A DNA stretch of 64,000 nt from Nostoc linckia FACHB-104 (GTDB taxonomy: Bacteria > Cyanobacteriota > Cyanobacteriia > Cyanobacteriales > Nostocaceae): the NCBI RefSeq assembly GCF_014696615.1, contig NZ_JACJQJ010000009.1, forward strand, positions 124,001 to 188,000, given 5' to 3'. The notes under the pieces are model-generated. The model was not told where the DNA came from. It saw only the letters and a list, made by a program, of their open reading frames with translations, and did no database searches. The position numbers and the translations under genes were made by a program. Numbering within the stretch: position 1 is the first letter of the stretch; each line of letters opens with the position of its first letter. This document shows positions 25,563 to 35,001 of the stretch, piece after piece.

Positions 25563-26960
25563 TTAACTTGGCCGAGGTTGAGTAATTACTGGCTCATCAT
25601 TTGTATGATTACTCAAGTTATCCAAAATTTCCAAAACTTGCTGTTCAAAAGCAACTTGGGCGCGATTAGTTTTACCACCAACAAACAAGCGATCGCCTTT
25701 TTGCAAAGCCCAAATTTGAGAGTGGGAAAAGTAACTCATCACTACACCCAGCATCAGCAAGGCAAAGCCAGTGTACACAATGGGAATACCTGGATCGGCT
25801 TTAATTTGTAAGCCAGTGCTACCGATGACTTCTAAAATTTTCAGGGTTACGCCATTCACTTGGGTAGACATTCCCGCACGGACAGTATCAATTAATTTAC
25901 CAGTAGCATCGTAAATTAACACCATCCCTTGTAAATCTTTAGCAATTAAAGAAACACCTGCGCTTAAATCTGGTTTTGTGGGAATCCAAGTACCCCAAAT
26001 CCGCCCTGCACCATTAGTGTCTAATTGTGCCATTGGCAATTGAAAAATGGGACTGTTATTAAATTGAATGCGAACCCCCGCCAGTCCCCAATCTGTTTGA
26101 TAAAAAGTTACACCATGATAACGCAAAGGTTCGTTGACAAAAATCTTTTTGTGGTCAACTTCCTGCCCTTGCTGATTTAACACAGACATATCTGAGTAAA
26201 ACTGGTCAATTCCACCAGTGGGGGTGTAGTCAATCCAAAACCGATTAACTCGCACAGACCAATCTTTGGGAACTTGAGATGATGCCAAAGGCCCGGCATC
26301 TACAATATTTTTTACTTGAAATGTATCGCCGCTAGCAACCATTTCTTGGGCCATAAACCCAGTCATTGCCCCCCAAATTCCCCCTAATAAAATAGTGACG
26401 ATGCCGATATGAACGATAATCGGCCCAATGCGTCCCACTATTCCTTTACGGGCGTAAAGAATATCGTCTTTTTCTTGAAAAATTTTATAACGTTGTTTTT
26501 GTAATATGGGGATGAGGCTATTTAAGGAACCTGTATCTAGTTCCGCACTCAAAGCTAATTTTTGAAATTGTCGCGGTTCTTCATAATATTTCCACCTTTG
26601 AGCAGCTTTTAAGGCGGGAAGTTGGCGCGTAAAAGTACAAGCAGTCAAACTAGTACCAAATAAAACTAGTAAGCTGAGAAACCACCAAGTACGATATACA
26701 TGGTCTAACCCCACTACTTGAATTACCTTCCAACTGAGGAAACCAAATAAAGCAGGGTGTTCTGGATAGTTAGCCTGATAAAATGCTGGTGACTGACCTT
26801 GTTCGATGACAGTACCGCTAATGCTAAATAGTGCGATCAGCAGTAAAAGAGCGATCGCTAACCGTAAATCTGTTAGTACAGGTAAAAACTCTCGCCGCAA
26901 AAAGCGCCCAGGTATTGACCACCAACTTAATTCTGTGGTCGTGGAATTGTCTGTTGTCAT
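25563..26960 (-). CDS. ccsB: Cytochrome c biogenesis protein CcsB (Ccs1/ResB)
   Basis: System II cytochrome c maturation: with CcsA it moves haem across the thylakoid/cytoplasmic membrane and ligates it to apocytochromes. The 465-aa protein has three N-terminal-half TM segments (about 35-55, 85-105 and 182-202), a large lumenal ResB domain (about 205-385) and a last TM (about 390-412) followed by a cytosolic tail. It begins 3 bp after the ccdA stop, so the two are clearly an operon. Complete. Confidence 0.92.
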   Translation of the reverse strand: MTTDNSTTTELSWWSIPGRFLRREFLPVLTDLRLAIALLLLIALFSISGTVIEQGQSPAFYQANYPEHPALFGFLSWKVIQVVGLDHVYRTWWFLSLLVLFGTSLTACTFTRQLPALKAAQRWKYYEEPRQFQKLALSAELDTGSLNSLIPILQKQRYKIFQEKDDILYARKGIVGRIGPIIVHIGIVTILLGGIWGAMTGFMAQEMVASGDTFQVKNIVDAGPLASSQVPKDWSVRVNRFWIDYTPTGGIDQFYSDMSVLNQQGQEVDHKKIFVNEPLRYHGVTFYQTDWGLAGVRIQFNNSPIFQLPMAQLDTNGAGRIWGTWIPTKPDLSAGVSLIAKDLQGMVLIYDATGKLIDTVRAGMSTQVNGVTLKILEVIGSTGLQIKADPGIPIVYTGFALLMLGVVMSYFSHSQIWALQKGDRLFVGGKTNRAQVAFEQQVLEILDNLSNHTNDEPVITQPRPS

Positions 26961-26963
26961 TGC

Positions 26964-27704
26964 TTAAAAACTTCCAAACGGAATCCGCGAAATTAAGGAA
27001 AATACACCAAACCCAACTAACAGCACACCGCTAACTGGGTTAATCCAACCAGACCAGCGACGTAATTCCAGTAGCCTTTTAATTGCTGCTGTAAATGTAC
27101 CTGCCAAAATTAATGGTGCTGCATAACCTGCTGTGTAAGCAATGAGCAACACCGCACCTAAAATTAAGTCTTGAGTATTAGCCACCCAACCCAGCAAGCT
27201 GGCCAAAACTGGGGTACTACAAGGTGACGCAACTAAACCAAAAGTTAAACCTATCAAGTAGGAACGCACTCCTGGGGGTAAATCTTGGGAAATCCAATTT
27301 GTTTCACCTAAAGAGGGAAACTGCAGAGGTAGTGCTTCCAACAAGTTCAGACCCATGAGAATGGCGATAATACTGACAATTATCGGCAAACCCATTCCCA
27401 CTTGACCGTAAACTTTGCCCACAAAAGCCGCTACTATCCCTAACCCTGCTAATGTGGTGGCTAATCCTAGCGCAAACCAAGTTGATTGGGCTGCTGCTTG
27501 CAGACGACTTTTAGCTTCATAACCGCCGATATAGCCAATGGTAATTGGCAGCATAGAAAGCATACAGGGCGTGAGACTGGTGAGTAAACCAGCCACGAAA
27601 ATAATGCCAATACTCACCACACTAAGGTGTCCCAGCTGATTAGAGACTAGGGCATTGGCAAATTGTTCTAGTTTGTAAAGTTGGATTTGCAAAGTCTCAA
27701 GCAT
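26964..27704 (-). CDS. ccdA: Thiol-disulfide transporter CcdA
   Basis: A 246-aa six-TM DsbD-like protein that carries reducing equivalents across the membrane to keep apocytochrome c haem-binding cysteines reduced. The two conserved transmembrane cysteines lie in LTPCMLSMLP and VASPCSTPVL, and the proline-rich surroundings are typical. It is the first gene of the ccdA-ccsB pair. No CcsA or CcsX homologue is in the window. Confidence 0.93.
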   Translation of the reverse strand: MLETLQIQLYKLEQFANALVSNQLGHLSVVSIGIIFVAGLLTSLTPCMLSMLPITIGYIGGYEAKSRLQAAAQSTWFALGLATTLAGLGIVAAFVGKVYGQVGMGLPIIVSIIAILMGLNLLEALPLQFPSLGETNWISQDLPPGVRSYLIGLTFGLVASPCSTPVLASLLGWVANTQDLILGAVLLIAYTAGYAAPLILAGTFTAAIKRLLELRRWSGWINPVSGVLLVGFGVFSLISRIPFGSF

Positions 27705-28123
27705 GGGGCATTATGACCGGGAAATGCTTACTATGCTTGAATTTTAGCTTAGTTTGGGACTTTGGGTGGCAGTAATTAAGGGCAGCGATCGCGCTTTGGG
27801 TTGGCTCAAATCTCAAAAATTGCCCATTTCCTCATTTATCGGCTTTATTTCCCATAGCGATCGCAATGAGGATTTCTTGATGACAGCGTTCATGTTCTGA
27901 GAGCTTTTTTTCTCAGCTTCATATTTTTACTATTTACGTAAAATTAAAGTTTAATATTTCAGATACTTTTAGCAAAAATTCTGTTTTTAAATTAACCAGG
28001 AAAATCTTTTTAAGAAATAAAAAATAAATGAGAGAAAGTATGAAAAATTATGAAATAAGCAGTAATTAAAGATTATTTTTTATAAAATTTATTGCATAGA
28101 CTTAAACCTTATTTTTATTTAAA
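27705..28123. other. Divergent intergenic region, no gene seen
   Basis: This 419-bp region lies between leftward ccdA and a rightward gene. The left half has two HIP1-like sites and the right half is very AT-rich (about 27900-28123), consistent with promoters. No ORF or RNA was recognised. Confidence 0.5.
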
Positions 28124-28834
28124 ATGCACACTCAAAATGCTACAGATTTATTTAATGAAGTTTTAGATACAATTTACCAACAATATCTCCCATCCAAACA
28201 TCCTTTTTTTTCTCGTTTGGCTATATTGCCACCAGAGAAGCTGTGTTCTCCAGATTTATTAGGACAAATATATTTAAGGTACCAAGCAGCTTGCCATGCA
28301 ACTCGTGTCATGGTGTATTTTGTACCTCACCTAGATAGCCCGGCATTACGGGTACGAAAGCTGAGAATTATTAGTGATGATGATAGCTTACAAGGTGGCG
28401 ATACTCATCACTATCAATTGAGTCGAGCATTTGCCAATATGGGAGCAAAATTTATCATCTCGGACGAAGATTTTGGCAGTCTAGATGAATTACAAAAAAT
28501 ACTCGACCCAACTACTGCTAATTTTGTTTCTTTAGTTCAGAGAATTTACCCTCAATCTTTAGGCCCTTGGTGCGTCATTGAAATGTTTGCCCATGATTGG
28601 ATGGAAGCATTGATGAATTCTCTATCTCATTGTTTTCCATTTATTCAACAAGAGCAGTATTTTGCTGAATGTTTTGAACAAGGTGTAGAAGAAAGGCACG
28701 CTCAAGAAGCAAAGGAATTAACCACTATTATTCTTGATAATTCACCAAAATTATTAGAACCAACAATTGCAGGGGCAAAAATGATGGCTACGGGGTTAGA
28801 TAAATTTTGGTCTGGGTTAGAAGATTTATTATAA
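28124..28834 (+). CDS. Conserved hypothetical, possible haem-oxygenase-like diiron fold
   Basis: A 236-aa soluble, all-helical protein. Conserved-looking segments are LRYQAACHATRVMVYFVPHL, GGDTHHYQLSRAF, GPWCVIEMFAHDWMEAL and GVEERHAQEA. The order of His and Glu residues in helices (ACHAT, THH, VIEMF, EERHAQE) recalls the CADD-like/haem-oxygenase-like oxidase group, and I associate similar sequences with DUF3865 of Nostoc. This is a tentative structural guess; no substrate is suggested by the context. It lacks a clear operon partner. Confidence 0.55.
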   Translation: MHTQNATDLFNEVLDTIYQQYLPSKHPFFSRLAILPPEKLCSPDLLGQIYLRYQAACHATRVMVYFVPHLDSPALRVRKLRIISDDDSLQGGDTHHYQLSRAFANMGAKFIISDEDFGSLDELQKILDPTTANFVSLVQRIYPQSLGPWCVIEMFAHDWMEALMNSLSHCFPFIQQEQYFAECFEQGVEERHAQEAKELTTIILDNSPKLLEPTIAGAKMMATGLDKFWSGLEDLL

Positions 28835-28934
28835 GAGAGAGGGAACAGGGAACAGAAAATAAACCTCCTTGATGTGTGCCTAATTTCTCCAAAATCAAAT
28901 TTATTATTTAATCAATTCAGCATTTAATGATAAT

Positions 28935-29678
28935 TCAAGCTATTAATAAACGTTGTTTAGTATAAGTTGCTTGAATAAAAGCTTGAAAAATTCTTTGGTG
29001 ATTTGGATCGTTGACTGAAAGCTCCGGATGCCATTGCACGCCAATAGCCCAAGGATGATCTTCATGTTCTACGGCTTCAATGACTTCATCTTCTAAAGCA
29101 TGAGCAACAACACGCCATCCTGGGGGTACTTGGTGTACAGCTTGGTGGTGCCAAGACACTACAGATATGTGGGTATTTTGTACACAGTCAGCTAAACGGC
29201 TTTCGGCACTAATTTTGACCATGTGTTCTGTTGATAAACGCCTTCCAGGTTCAGGATCTAGACGATGCAAAACTGAAGTACCATAAACCTCTGGTAAATG
29301 GGGAATGAGAGTACCGCCAGAAGCGACAATGAGAATTTGCAAACCCCGACAGATACCAAATACAGGCAAATGATGCTCAAGGGCAAACTTAGCTAGTTGC
29401 AGTTCAAAGACATCGCGATCGCCATCCACAGAATAAATGCTAGGGTGGTCAGAGCCGTTGTACCACACAGGGTTAATATCTCCACCACCAGAGATAATCA
29501 ATCCATCTAGTGGTTCTAACAACCTGGCTGGCTCAGTTTCTCCTGGTGGTAACAATATGGGAGTCCCACCAGCGGCGCGAACAGCATCTATGTAAGCACT
29601 GGGTAAAGAAAATGGTAATGCGTCTTTGCGCCCATAAGTTGTAATCCCAATCAAGGCATTTTTTAATTTTCTACTCAT
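28935..29678 (-). CDS. Peptidase C26 / gamma-glutamyl-GABA hydrolase-like protein
   Basis: A 247-aa class I glutamine-amidotransferase-like hydrolase. The catalytic Cys lies in FGICRGLQIL, the oxyanion region is LIISGGGDINP, and the His/Glu of the triad is in GVQWHPE. Relatives cleave gamma-glutamyl bonds (PuuD) or are of unknown specificity. Its ATG lies inside the last codons of the upstream STAND gene (overlap 29671-29678, ATGAGTAG), so it is likely translationally coupled to it. Complete. Confidence 0.88.
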   Translation of the reverse strand: MSRKLKNALIGITTYGRKDALPFSLPSAYIDAVRAAGGTPILLPPGETEPARLLEPLDGLIISGGGDINPVWYNGSDHPSIYSVDGDRDVFELQLAKFALEHHLPVFGICRGLQILIVASGGTLIPHLPEVYGTSVLHRLDPEPGRRLSTEHMVKISAESRLADCVQNTHISVVSWHHQAVHQVPPGWRVVAHALEDEVIEAVEHEDHPWAIGVQWHPELSVNDPNHQRIFQAFIQATYTKQRLLIA

Positions 29679-32600
29679 CGTTTTTCTTAGCTCCTAAACT
29701 TTTTAAAGTTTTTATTTGTGCGGCGGTGAGATTAACCACATCTGTTATATCCATACCTTCGTAAAGTCGGGGAGATTTCAGTGATTTCCTCAGTTCTCCT
29801 GTTTCTGTATGCCAAAGCATAATCGTGCCATCTTCACTACTACTGGCCAGAGTTTGACCATCAGCACTAAAGACCACAGACCAGATTCTTTCTTGATGTC
29901 CGCTCAAAGTTAGGTAGAGTTGAGCGGTTTTGATATCCCAAATTTCCACAATGGGGTTTCCCCCTGCGCTGGCGACAAAACGACCTTGGGGGCTAAAAGC
30001 TACAGTCCGCACCCATCCAGTTTTTCCTTCTAAGGTTTGGATACATTTACCTGTAGCTACATCCCAGAGCTTAACAGTGTTGTCTTCGCTACCACTCACC
30101 AGGGTATTACCATCGGGGCTAAAACGTACAGACCGCACCCATCCACGGTGACCATAAAGAGTTTGCAGGCATTTACCTGTCTCTACATCCCAAAATTTGA
30201 TTGTGCAGTCTTCACTACCACTAGCCAAAATGCTGCTATCTGGACTAAAAGTTACAGACCAGAGCCAGTTTTTATGATTATCTTGGGTTTGGCGATATTC
30301 ACCTGTATGGATATTCCATATTCTTAATATTTTGTCATCGCCACCACTGGCTAAATAACGATTATTGGGACTAAAATCAACAGTCAAAACCCGGTCAAAA
30401 TGATCTACAAAAGTTTTGCGATGTTGACCAGTTTCAACATCCCATAATCTAATAGTTCGGTCGTCGCTACCACTAGCAATTAAACTACTGTCAGGACTTA
30501 AAGCAACGGCGCGAATTCTATTAGTATGTCCTGCTAAAGATTTAGCTTCCTCAGTATATAAGTTCCAAAGTTTAATGGTTTTATCATCGTTACCACTAAT
30601 TAAGATGTTACTACTGGGATGAAAAACTAAAGACCAAGCCCAATCTGTGTAACCTTGAAGAGTTTTTAGGCATTCACCTGTATGAGCATCCCAAAGTTTA
30701 ACAGTTTTATCATCGCTACTACTAATTAAGGTTTTACCCTCAGGATCTGTAAAAGTTACAGACCAAACTTTCTCTGTATGTTCTGATAGAATTCGGTGAC
30801 GTTTGTTGGCATCAATATCCCACAAAATTACTTTATGGTCTTCACTGGCGCTAGCCAAAATGTGAGAATTTGCTGCTGGGCTAAAAGCTAGCGATCGCAC
30901 TCTTTCGGTATGTCCTGATAACGTTTTCAGATAGTTACCGCTATCAACATCCCAAAGTCTAATTGTGTGGTCATCACTACCACTAGCTAAAATTTTACCA
31001 TCAGCACTAAAGGCAACTGTACGTACCCGTGCTGTATGGTGTCCTTCTAGAGTTCTGATGTAATTACCTGTCTGTGCATCCCACAAAATTACTGTCCTGT
31101 CACTACTACCACTGGCTAAAATTTTGCCATCAGAACTAAAAGCCACTCCTCTTACCCAATGAGTATGTTTTTCTAGAACTTTCCAGCATTCACCAGTATG
31201 GATATCCCAGAGTCTGACAGTTTTATCTTCGCTACTACTAGCTACAGTTTTACCATCTGGGCTAAATGCTACAGACCAGACTCTTTGATCATGTCCTTCT
31301 AATTTTTTCAAAAATTGTCCAGTTTGGGTATTCCATAATTTGACAGTTTTATCATCACTAGCACTAGCTAAAATTTCTCCGTCAGGACTAAAAGCTACTG
31401 ATCTAATCCAATTTGTATGACCTTCTAAAGTTAGCAATTGATGACCATTAGCATCTCTAAGACGAATTTTACTTTTAGTATCACCCAAAGCAATAATTGC
31501 TTTTTTGGGGTTATAGGCTACTGCCAAAACAATGCCAAAAGCTTCAGTAAATCGAGATTTATTTAAATCTGCACCAATAAATTTCACATTCCGTAAATCT
31601 GCACCCCGGAGATATGCTTGCCATACAGTTAAATGTGATAGATCTAGTCCAGATAAGTTGTAGTTGTAATAAATTAATAAATTCAAGATATTACCGACAG
31701 CATATCCTTTGGGTAAATCTCTAATTATTTTATTGTCTTTATTAATTAATTTAACTAATTGCTGCTTAATATTATTAATATTTTTGGCAATGGGTTTGAG
31801 AATTAATTGGGTTTGGCAATTTCTGACATAATCTTTAGCAGTAGCCTTAATTAAAGCATACTGATTAAAAATGTGAAATTTGCCTGAGTTTAGCTCAGCA
31901 CTCACATAGCGGATGAGAAGCCCAGTCATAAATTCCATCACGACATTTTGCAACGTGAATTTGCCATCAATTGCTTCGATGAGTGATGAGCGTTTCAGTT
32001 TTTCTAAGGCATTAATTACATCAATATATATTGGTTTCTCAGAAATATCGTCAAATAATTCATTCACTGAGACTGGTTCACGATTAATTGCCAACCAGTA
32101 CATAATTTCTTGTTCTAATGCCGATAAGTGATTAAATTGCTTATCTAATAAGCTTTCTATACCTACAAAAGGAGTCAGGGCAATTTCTTGAGATAAAAAT
32201 TCCGCAATATTACCGCTAAATAAGTCTTGAATAAACGTAGAGACTATTTTTAAGGCTAAAGGATTACCACTGTATAGTCCGATTAATTGCTGCATTTCCT
32301 CATCTGAACCGAAAAGTCTTTTATCTGCCAGGACTTTGATAGCTTCTTGATTTTCCAAGCCATGCAGCAATAAAGAACGAATTGGTAAATGCTCACCTTC
32401 TTGCACCGCAATTTCTTGAGGTTTAATACGACTTGTGATCACTAAACAACTTTGATGCTGTAATTCACCAATACGCTGAATTAAAATACTATATTCTTGA
32501 TATTCATCACGATACTGTTCTTGCATACCATCAGCAAGAATTGATTCAAAATTATCTAATATTAATAAACAACGGCAAGAGCGAAAATGTTCAATCAGAC

Positions 32601-33189
32601 AGGCGATTTTTTCATGAATATCGCCTGTATTATTAATTTCTTCTTGATTCGATAAGAATTTAATGATGCTATCAAGTAATGTACTCAGCTTGGGTGTCTC
32701 TCGCAGACTACGCCAGATAATGTAATCAAACTCTGGCTTGAGTGTTTGGGCTAATCTCACAGATAAAGCAGTTTTGCCCAGTCCACCCATTCCCAGCAAT
32801 GCAATCATACGACAATGCTCGTTGACGATCCATTGCGTCAGAGTATCTAATTCCTGAGTACGTCCGTAAAATGTGACAGTATCCGGTGCTTCTCCTAAAT
32901 CCTGTTTATTCTCGGCGTTCGTTGTCTGGGCTGTTGGTATTATCTTGCGGGAAGATTCACTGATAAATTCTGGTTTGTATTTAGCAAACAAAGTGACTAA
33001 CTCAGATTTTTTACTGACATCAAACGCCCGGTAGAGCCGTTCTAAGTATTTTCTGACGGTTGCTGGTTTAATGTTGAGTACTTGGGCGATCGCATCGTCG
33101 TCTAACTCCCCAGCCAAAACTAAACGCAATACCTCTTGGCGGCGTGGTGTTAGTTTCAAGAAGGTTTCGTTCAACTGTTGTTGATTCAT
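29671..33189 (-). CDS. STAND protein: HTH, NB-ARC ATPase and 14 WD40 repeats
   Basis: A protein of about 1172 aa. N-terminal LuxR-type helix-turn-helix (about 8-70, LTPRRQEVLRLVLAGELDDD and IKPATVRKYLERL), then NB-ARC (Walker A GMGGLGKTAL; CRCLLILDNFE as Walker B), a helical region to about 500, two pentapeptide-like lines (LRGADLRNVKFIGADLNKS), and WD40 blades from about 555 to the end. I count 13 clear blades plus one degenerate first blade, which would make two seven-bladed propellers. Such proteins are signal-transducing ATPases related to NLR/APAF1. ATG 33189 is preferred; a GTG at 33264 would add 25 residues unlike the family. It overlaps the C26 gene. Confidence 0.88.
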   Translation of the reverse strand: MNQQQLNETFLKLTPRRQEVLRLVLAGELDDDAIAQVLNIKPATVRKYLERLYRAFDVSKKSELVTLFAKYKPEFISESSRKIIPTAQTTNAENKQDLGEAPDTVTFYGRTQELDTLTQWIVNEHCRMIALLGMGGLGKTALSVRLAQTLKPEFDYIIWRSLRETPKLSTLLDSIIKFLSNQEEINNTGDIHEKIACLIEHFRSCRCLLILDNFESILADGMQEQYRDEYQEYSILIQRIGELQHQSCLVITSRIKPQEIAVQEGEHLPIRSLLLHGLENQEAIKVLADKRLFGSDEEMQQLIGLYSGNPLALKIVSTFIQDLFSGNIAEFLSQEIALTPFVGIESLLDKQFNHLSALEQEIMYWLAINREPVSVNELFDDISEKPIYIDVINALEKLKRSSLIEAIDGKFTLQNVVMEFMTGLLIRYVSAELNSGKFHIFNQYALIKATAKDYVRNCQTQLILKPIAKNINNIKQQLVKLINKDNKIIRDLPKGYAVGNILNLLIYYNYNLSGLDLSHLTVWQAYLRGADLRNVKFIGADLNKSRFTEAFGIVLAVAYNPKKAIIALGDTKSKIRLRDANGHQLLTLEGHTNWIRSVAFSPDGEILASASDDKTVKLWNTQTGQFLKKLEGHDQRVWSVAFSPDGKTVASSSEDKTVRLWDIHTGECWKVLEKHTHWVRGVAFSSDGKILASGSSDRTVILWDAQTGNYIRTLEGHHTARVRTVAFSADGKILASGSDDHTIRLWDVDSGNYLKTLSGHTERVRSLAFSPAANSHILASASEDHKVILWDIDANKRHRILSEHTEKVWSVTFTDPEGKTLISSSDDKTVKLWDAHTGECLKTLQGYTDWAWSLVFHPSSNILISGNDDKTIKLWNLYTEEAKSLAGHTNRIRAVALSPDSSLIASGSDDRTIRLWDVETGQHRKTFVDHFDRVLTVDFSPNNRYLASGGDDKILRIWNIHTGEYRQTQDNHKNWLWSVTFSPDSSILASGSEDCTIKFWDVETGKCLQTLYGHRGWVRSVRFSPDGNTLVSGSEDNTVKLWDVATGKCIQTLEGKTGWVRTVAFSPQGRFVASAGGNPIVEIWDIKTAQLYLTLSGHQERIWSVVFSADGQTLASSSEDGTIMLWHTETGELRKSLKSPRLYEGMDITDVVNLTAAQIKTLKSLGAKKNDE

Positions 33190-33578
33190 CTGGTTTGTGG
33201 CTATCCACCCAACATAGGATTTAGTGACTGAGAATAGCTTACCGCTTAAAACAGCTTGTGACACCTGTCACTTGTACGAGAATCTTGATTTTTCTTTTTT
33301 GATACTAAATTCATTAAGCATAAATCAGGAGATTTTCAGTAAAATTTCCATGAAGATCCTACTTGACAGCATTCAAAGACACATGAGATGATTGTCACAC
33401 AATACGACACTTAGTCGTAAGGAAAAGATAATTAAGTTTTTTCCGCACAGTTACGTAAAGCAAATACCCCGGCAGATTCTCACTCACAAAAGTGACAGCC
33501 TTCTTTAATTGAACGCTTGACACATTTTTAATTTCTGATTGAGGGTCTAGCACTGGTTTACCATTAAGGTTCCATACT
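33190..33578. promoter_or_regulatory. Divergent promoter region of STAND gene and small-gene cluster
   Basis: The only intergenic DNA available for the promoters of the leftward STAND gene and the rightward small genes. It is moderately AT-rich. A frame antisense to the first small gene (33395-33616) is open but has no family resemblance and was not called. No operator was identified by eye. Confidence 0.4.
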
Positions 33579-33866
33579 ATGCCCGGAGAAACTAGCCAAG
33601 CGAACGAAGTTGACAAAATGGTGACTCGACTGCTGGTAATTCTTCTGAGTTGTTGGCATGAAACTGGCTTTGGTCACATAGAAATCAAAAGTGAACGAAT
33701 TAAGCGTGACCTCATAGCCGTGACGATCATGGGTTCTACTCATTATCGGTATGTCATCAGTAAGGAAGATTTAGAAAGTTGGTGGGTTGAGGAGGAAGAA
33801 GCGAGTCACAGCACAACTGAATACGAAATATCTAAACAATTGAATAACTACTCTAAAACTGAATAA
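33579..33866 (+). CDS. Small conserved hypothetical protein
   Basis: A 95-aa acidic protein, MPGETSQANEVDKMVTRLLV at the N-terminus and KEDLESWWVEEEE near the C-terminus. A predicted alpha/beta core (IEIKSERIKRDLIAVTIMG) could be a small binding domain, but I do not recognise it. An ATG at 33618 is an alternative start. It is the first of the rightward small genes divergent from the STAND gene. Confidence 0.55.
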   Translation: MPGETSQANEVDKMVTRLLVILLSCWHETGFGHIEIKSERIKRDLIAVTIMGSTHYRYVISKEDLESWWVEEEEASHSTTEYEISKQLNNYSKTE

Positions 33867-34066
33867 GTATATATCTTTCCTCAAAAATAGGCATAGTTGT
33901 GATGACTAGCCAATGGAAAGATGAAACAACTCAGAATTTTTCAATCCTTAGCCCTGATAAATTGTGATTTTTTACAAGGCAGGAAAAGTTAGTTAATTAG
34001 CTTTTTCTGTCTAATTTTTTAGGGCTAAATTCTCGACTCAATCAGTAATTATTTGGAACAAAAACC

Positions 34067-34303
34067 ATGAAAACTCAACAGGAAAACAATTTCTTATTTC
34101 GCTTAGCCTCAAGAATTTTGAAATACCTCCTCCTGTTTACATCTGGCTTGGCGATCGCCTGTGTAATGTCGATGAGTTTGGGAGCGTCACATATTACTAT
34201 CATGTTGCTACCCCTGATTGGGCAATGGTTAGGAAGATTAGCACTCCTGTTACTCTGCCTGTTCGCTGCAGCAATGATCCTAGAGTCTGTAGTGCAAAAA
34301 TAA
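34067..34303 (+). CDS. Small two-TM membrane protein
   Basis: A 78-aa protein with two hydrophobic helices (about 20-40 and 45-72) and a charged N-terminus MKTQQENNFLFRLASRILK. No family recognised. It is followed by a 12-bp-stem hairpin (34352-34398). Function unknown. Confidence 0.5.
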   Translation: MKTQQENNFLFRLASRILKYLLLFTSGLAIACVMSMSLGASHITIMLLPLIGQWLGRLALLLLCLFAAAMILESVVQK

Positions 34304-34351
34304 GCTAACAGATATCTAGATTTTACTGCCATTTTTAGTGCGGAAATACAT

Positions 34352-34398
34352 ATGCTTTCCTCCCCAAGAAATTTATTTAATACCACGGAGGAAAGCAT
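34352..34398. repeat. 12-bp perfect inverted repeat with 23-nt loop
   Basis: ATGCTTTCCTCC and GGAGGAAAGCAT flank a loop of 23 bases. It lies 48 bp after the small membrane gene and about 135 bp before the next one. No U-run follows on the plus strand (TTATTAATC), so it is an incomplete terminator, an RNA structure or a mobile-repeat relic. Confidence 0.6.
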
Positions 34399-34532
34399 TA
34401 TTAATCAAGCTTGTTAGCAGCAACAACAATATTTTTCACACGCTACCCGCTTGGTTCTCTCACCTCCCAAACAGGTAGCGATCGCAGTTACACAACTCTT
34501 AGCAAGTCGTATACCACTCTTACTTTTAGTCT

Positions 34533-34886
34533 ATGACAAACATTAACCCAAAAATCAATTCTCGTAAAAATAATTCTCGCTCCAATGCTCAAAAAGCCAA
34601 TTCCTACGAAGAAATGGAATGGAAAACCTATGATGAACATTGCTACCAAGCTCGTTTAAGCTACACTTTAGCTTGTATTGCGATCGCAGCTTCCATTGCG
34701 ATGAGTTTATTAGCTGGCTTCCTGATACTATTTAACAACGCAACTCAGGCAAATGTGACAGCTGTCACAGGATTAATTTCTACTGGACTGTACATTCCCT
34801 TATCTAGGGATGCAAACAAAAAAATTGAGCGACTGACAAAACTTACTAAAGACTACAGGTTACTACACGCCTCAGATGAAATATAG
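34533..34886 (+). CDS. Two-TM protein resembling the cyanobacterial TRADD-N-associated membrane family
   Basis: A 117-aa protein: a polar N-terminus (1-40), an amphipathic YDEHCYQARLSYTLACIAIA leading into TM1 (about 43-67), a short loop with FNNATQ, TM2 (about 74-92, AVTGLISTGLYIPL) and a basic tail with SRDANKKIERLTKL. The layout resembles the two-TM family I know as CyanoTRADDas_TM, associated in the literature with predicted bacterial immunity/cell-death proteins. Assignment is by pattern memory, not alignment. It lies near a STAND gene and overlaps a 41-codon ORF by 11 nt. Confidence 0.5.
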   Translation: MTNINPKINSRKNNSRSNAQKANSYEEMEWKTYDEHCYQARLSYTLACIAIAASIAMSLLAGFLILFNNATQANVTAVTGLISTGLYIPLSRDANKKIERLTKLTKDYRLLHASDEI

Positions 34887-35001
34887 CTTAGAACTTGGCG
34901 TTACTGAAGATGAGGCTGATCGGTTAATACGCCTAAAAGTTGCAGTAATTTTCATCAATGCAGTCGCAGCTAAAAAGTCCAGAGTCAAAAGTTACAATTG
35001 A
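34876..35001 (+). CDS. Possible 41-aa overlapping ORF
   Basis: An ATG inside the end of the previous gene opens a 41-codon frame reading MKYSLELGVTEDEADRLIRL, then a hydrophobic KVAVIFINAVAAKK. The overlap is 11 nt (34876-34886), and composition is protein-like. Its last dozen codons lie inside the terminator hairpin at 34974-35020, which argues for caution. No known family; it may equally be chance. Confidence 0.35.
   Translation: MKYSLELGVTEDEADRLIRLKVAVIFINAVAAKKSRVKSYN

Noticed and set aside
30037-30327. Open frames antisense to the WD40 repeats
   Set aside because: They mirror the repeated structure of the STAND gene, recur with the WD40 period, and have no protein-like features.
33395-33616. 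73-codon leftward ORF before the small-gene cluster
   Set aside because: Overlaps the better-supported 33579 gene on the opposite strand and has no recognisable family features.
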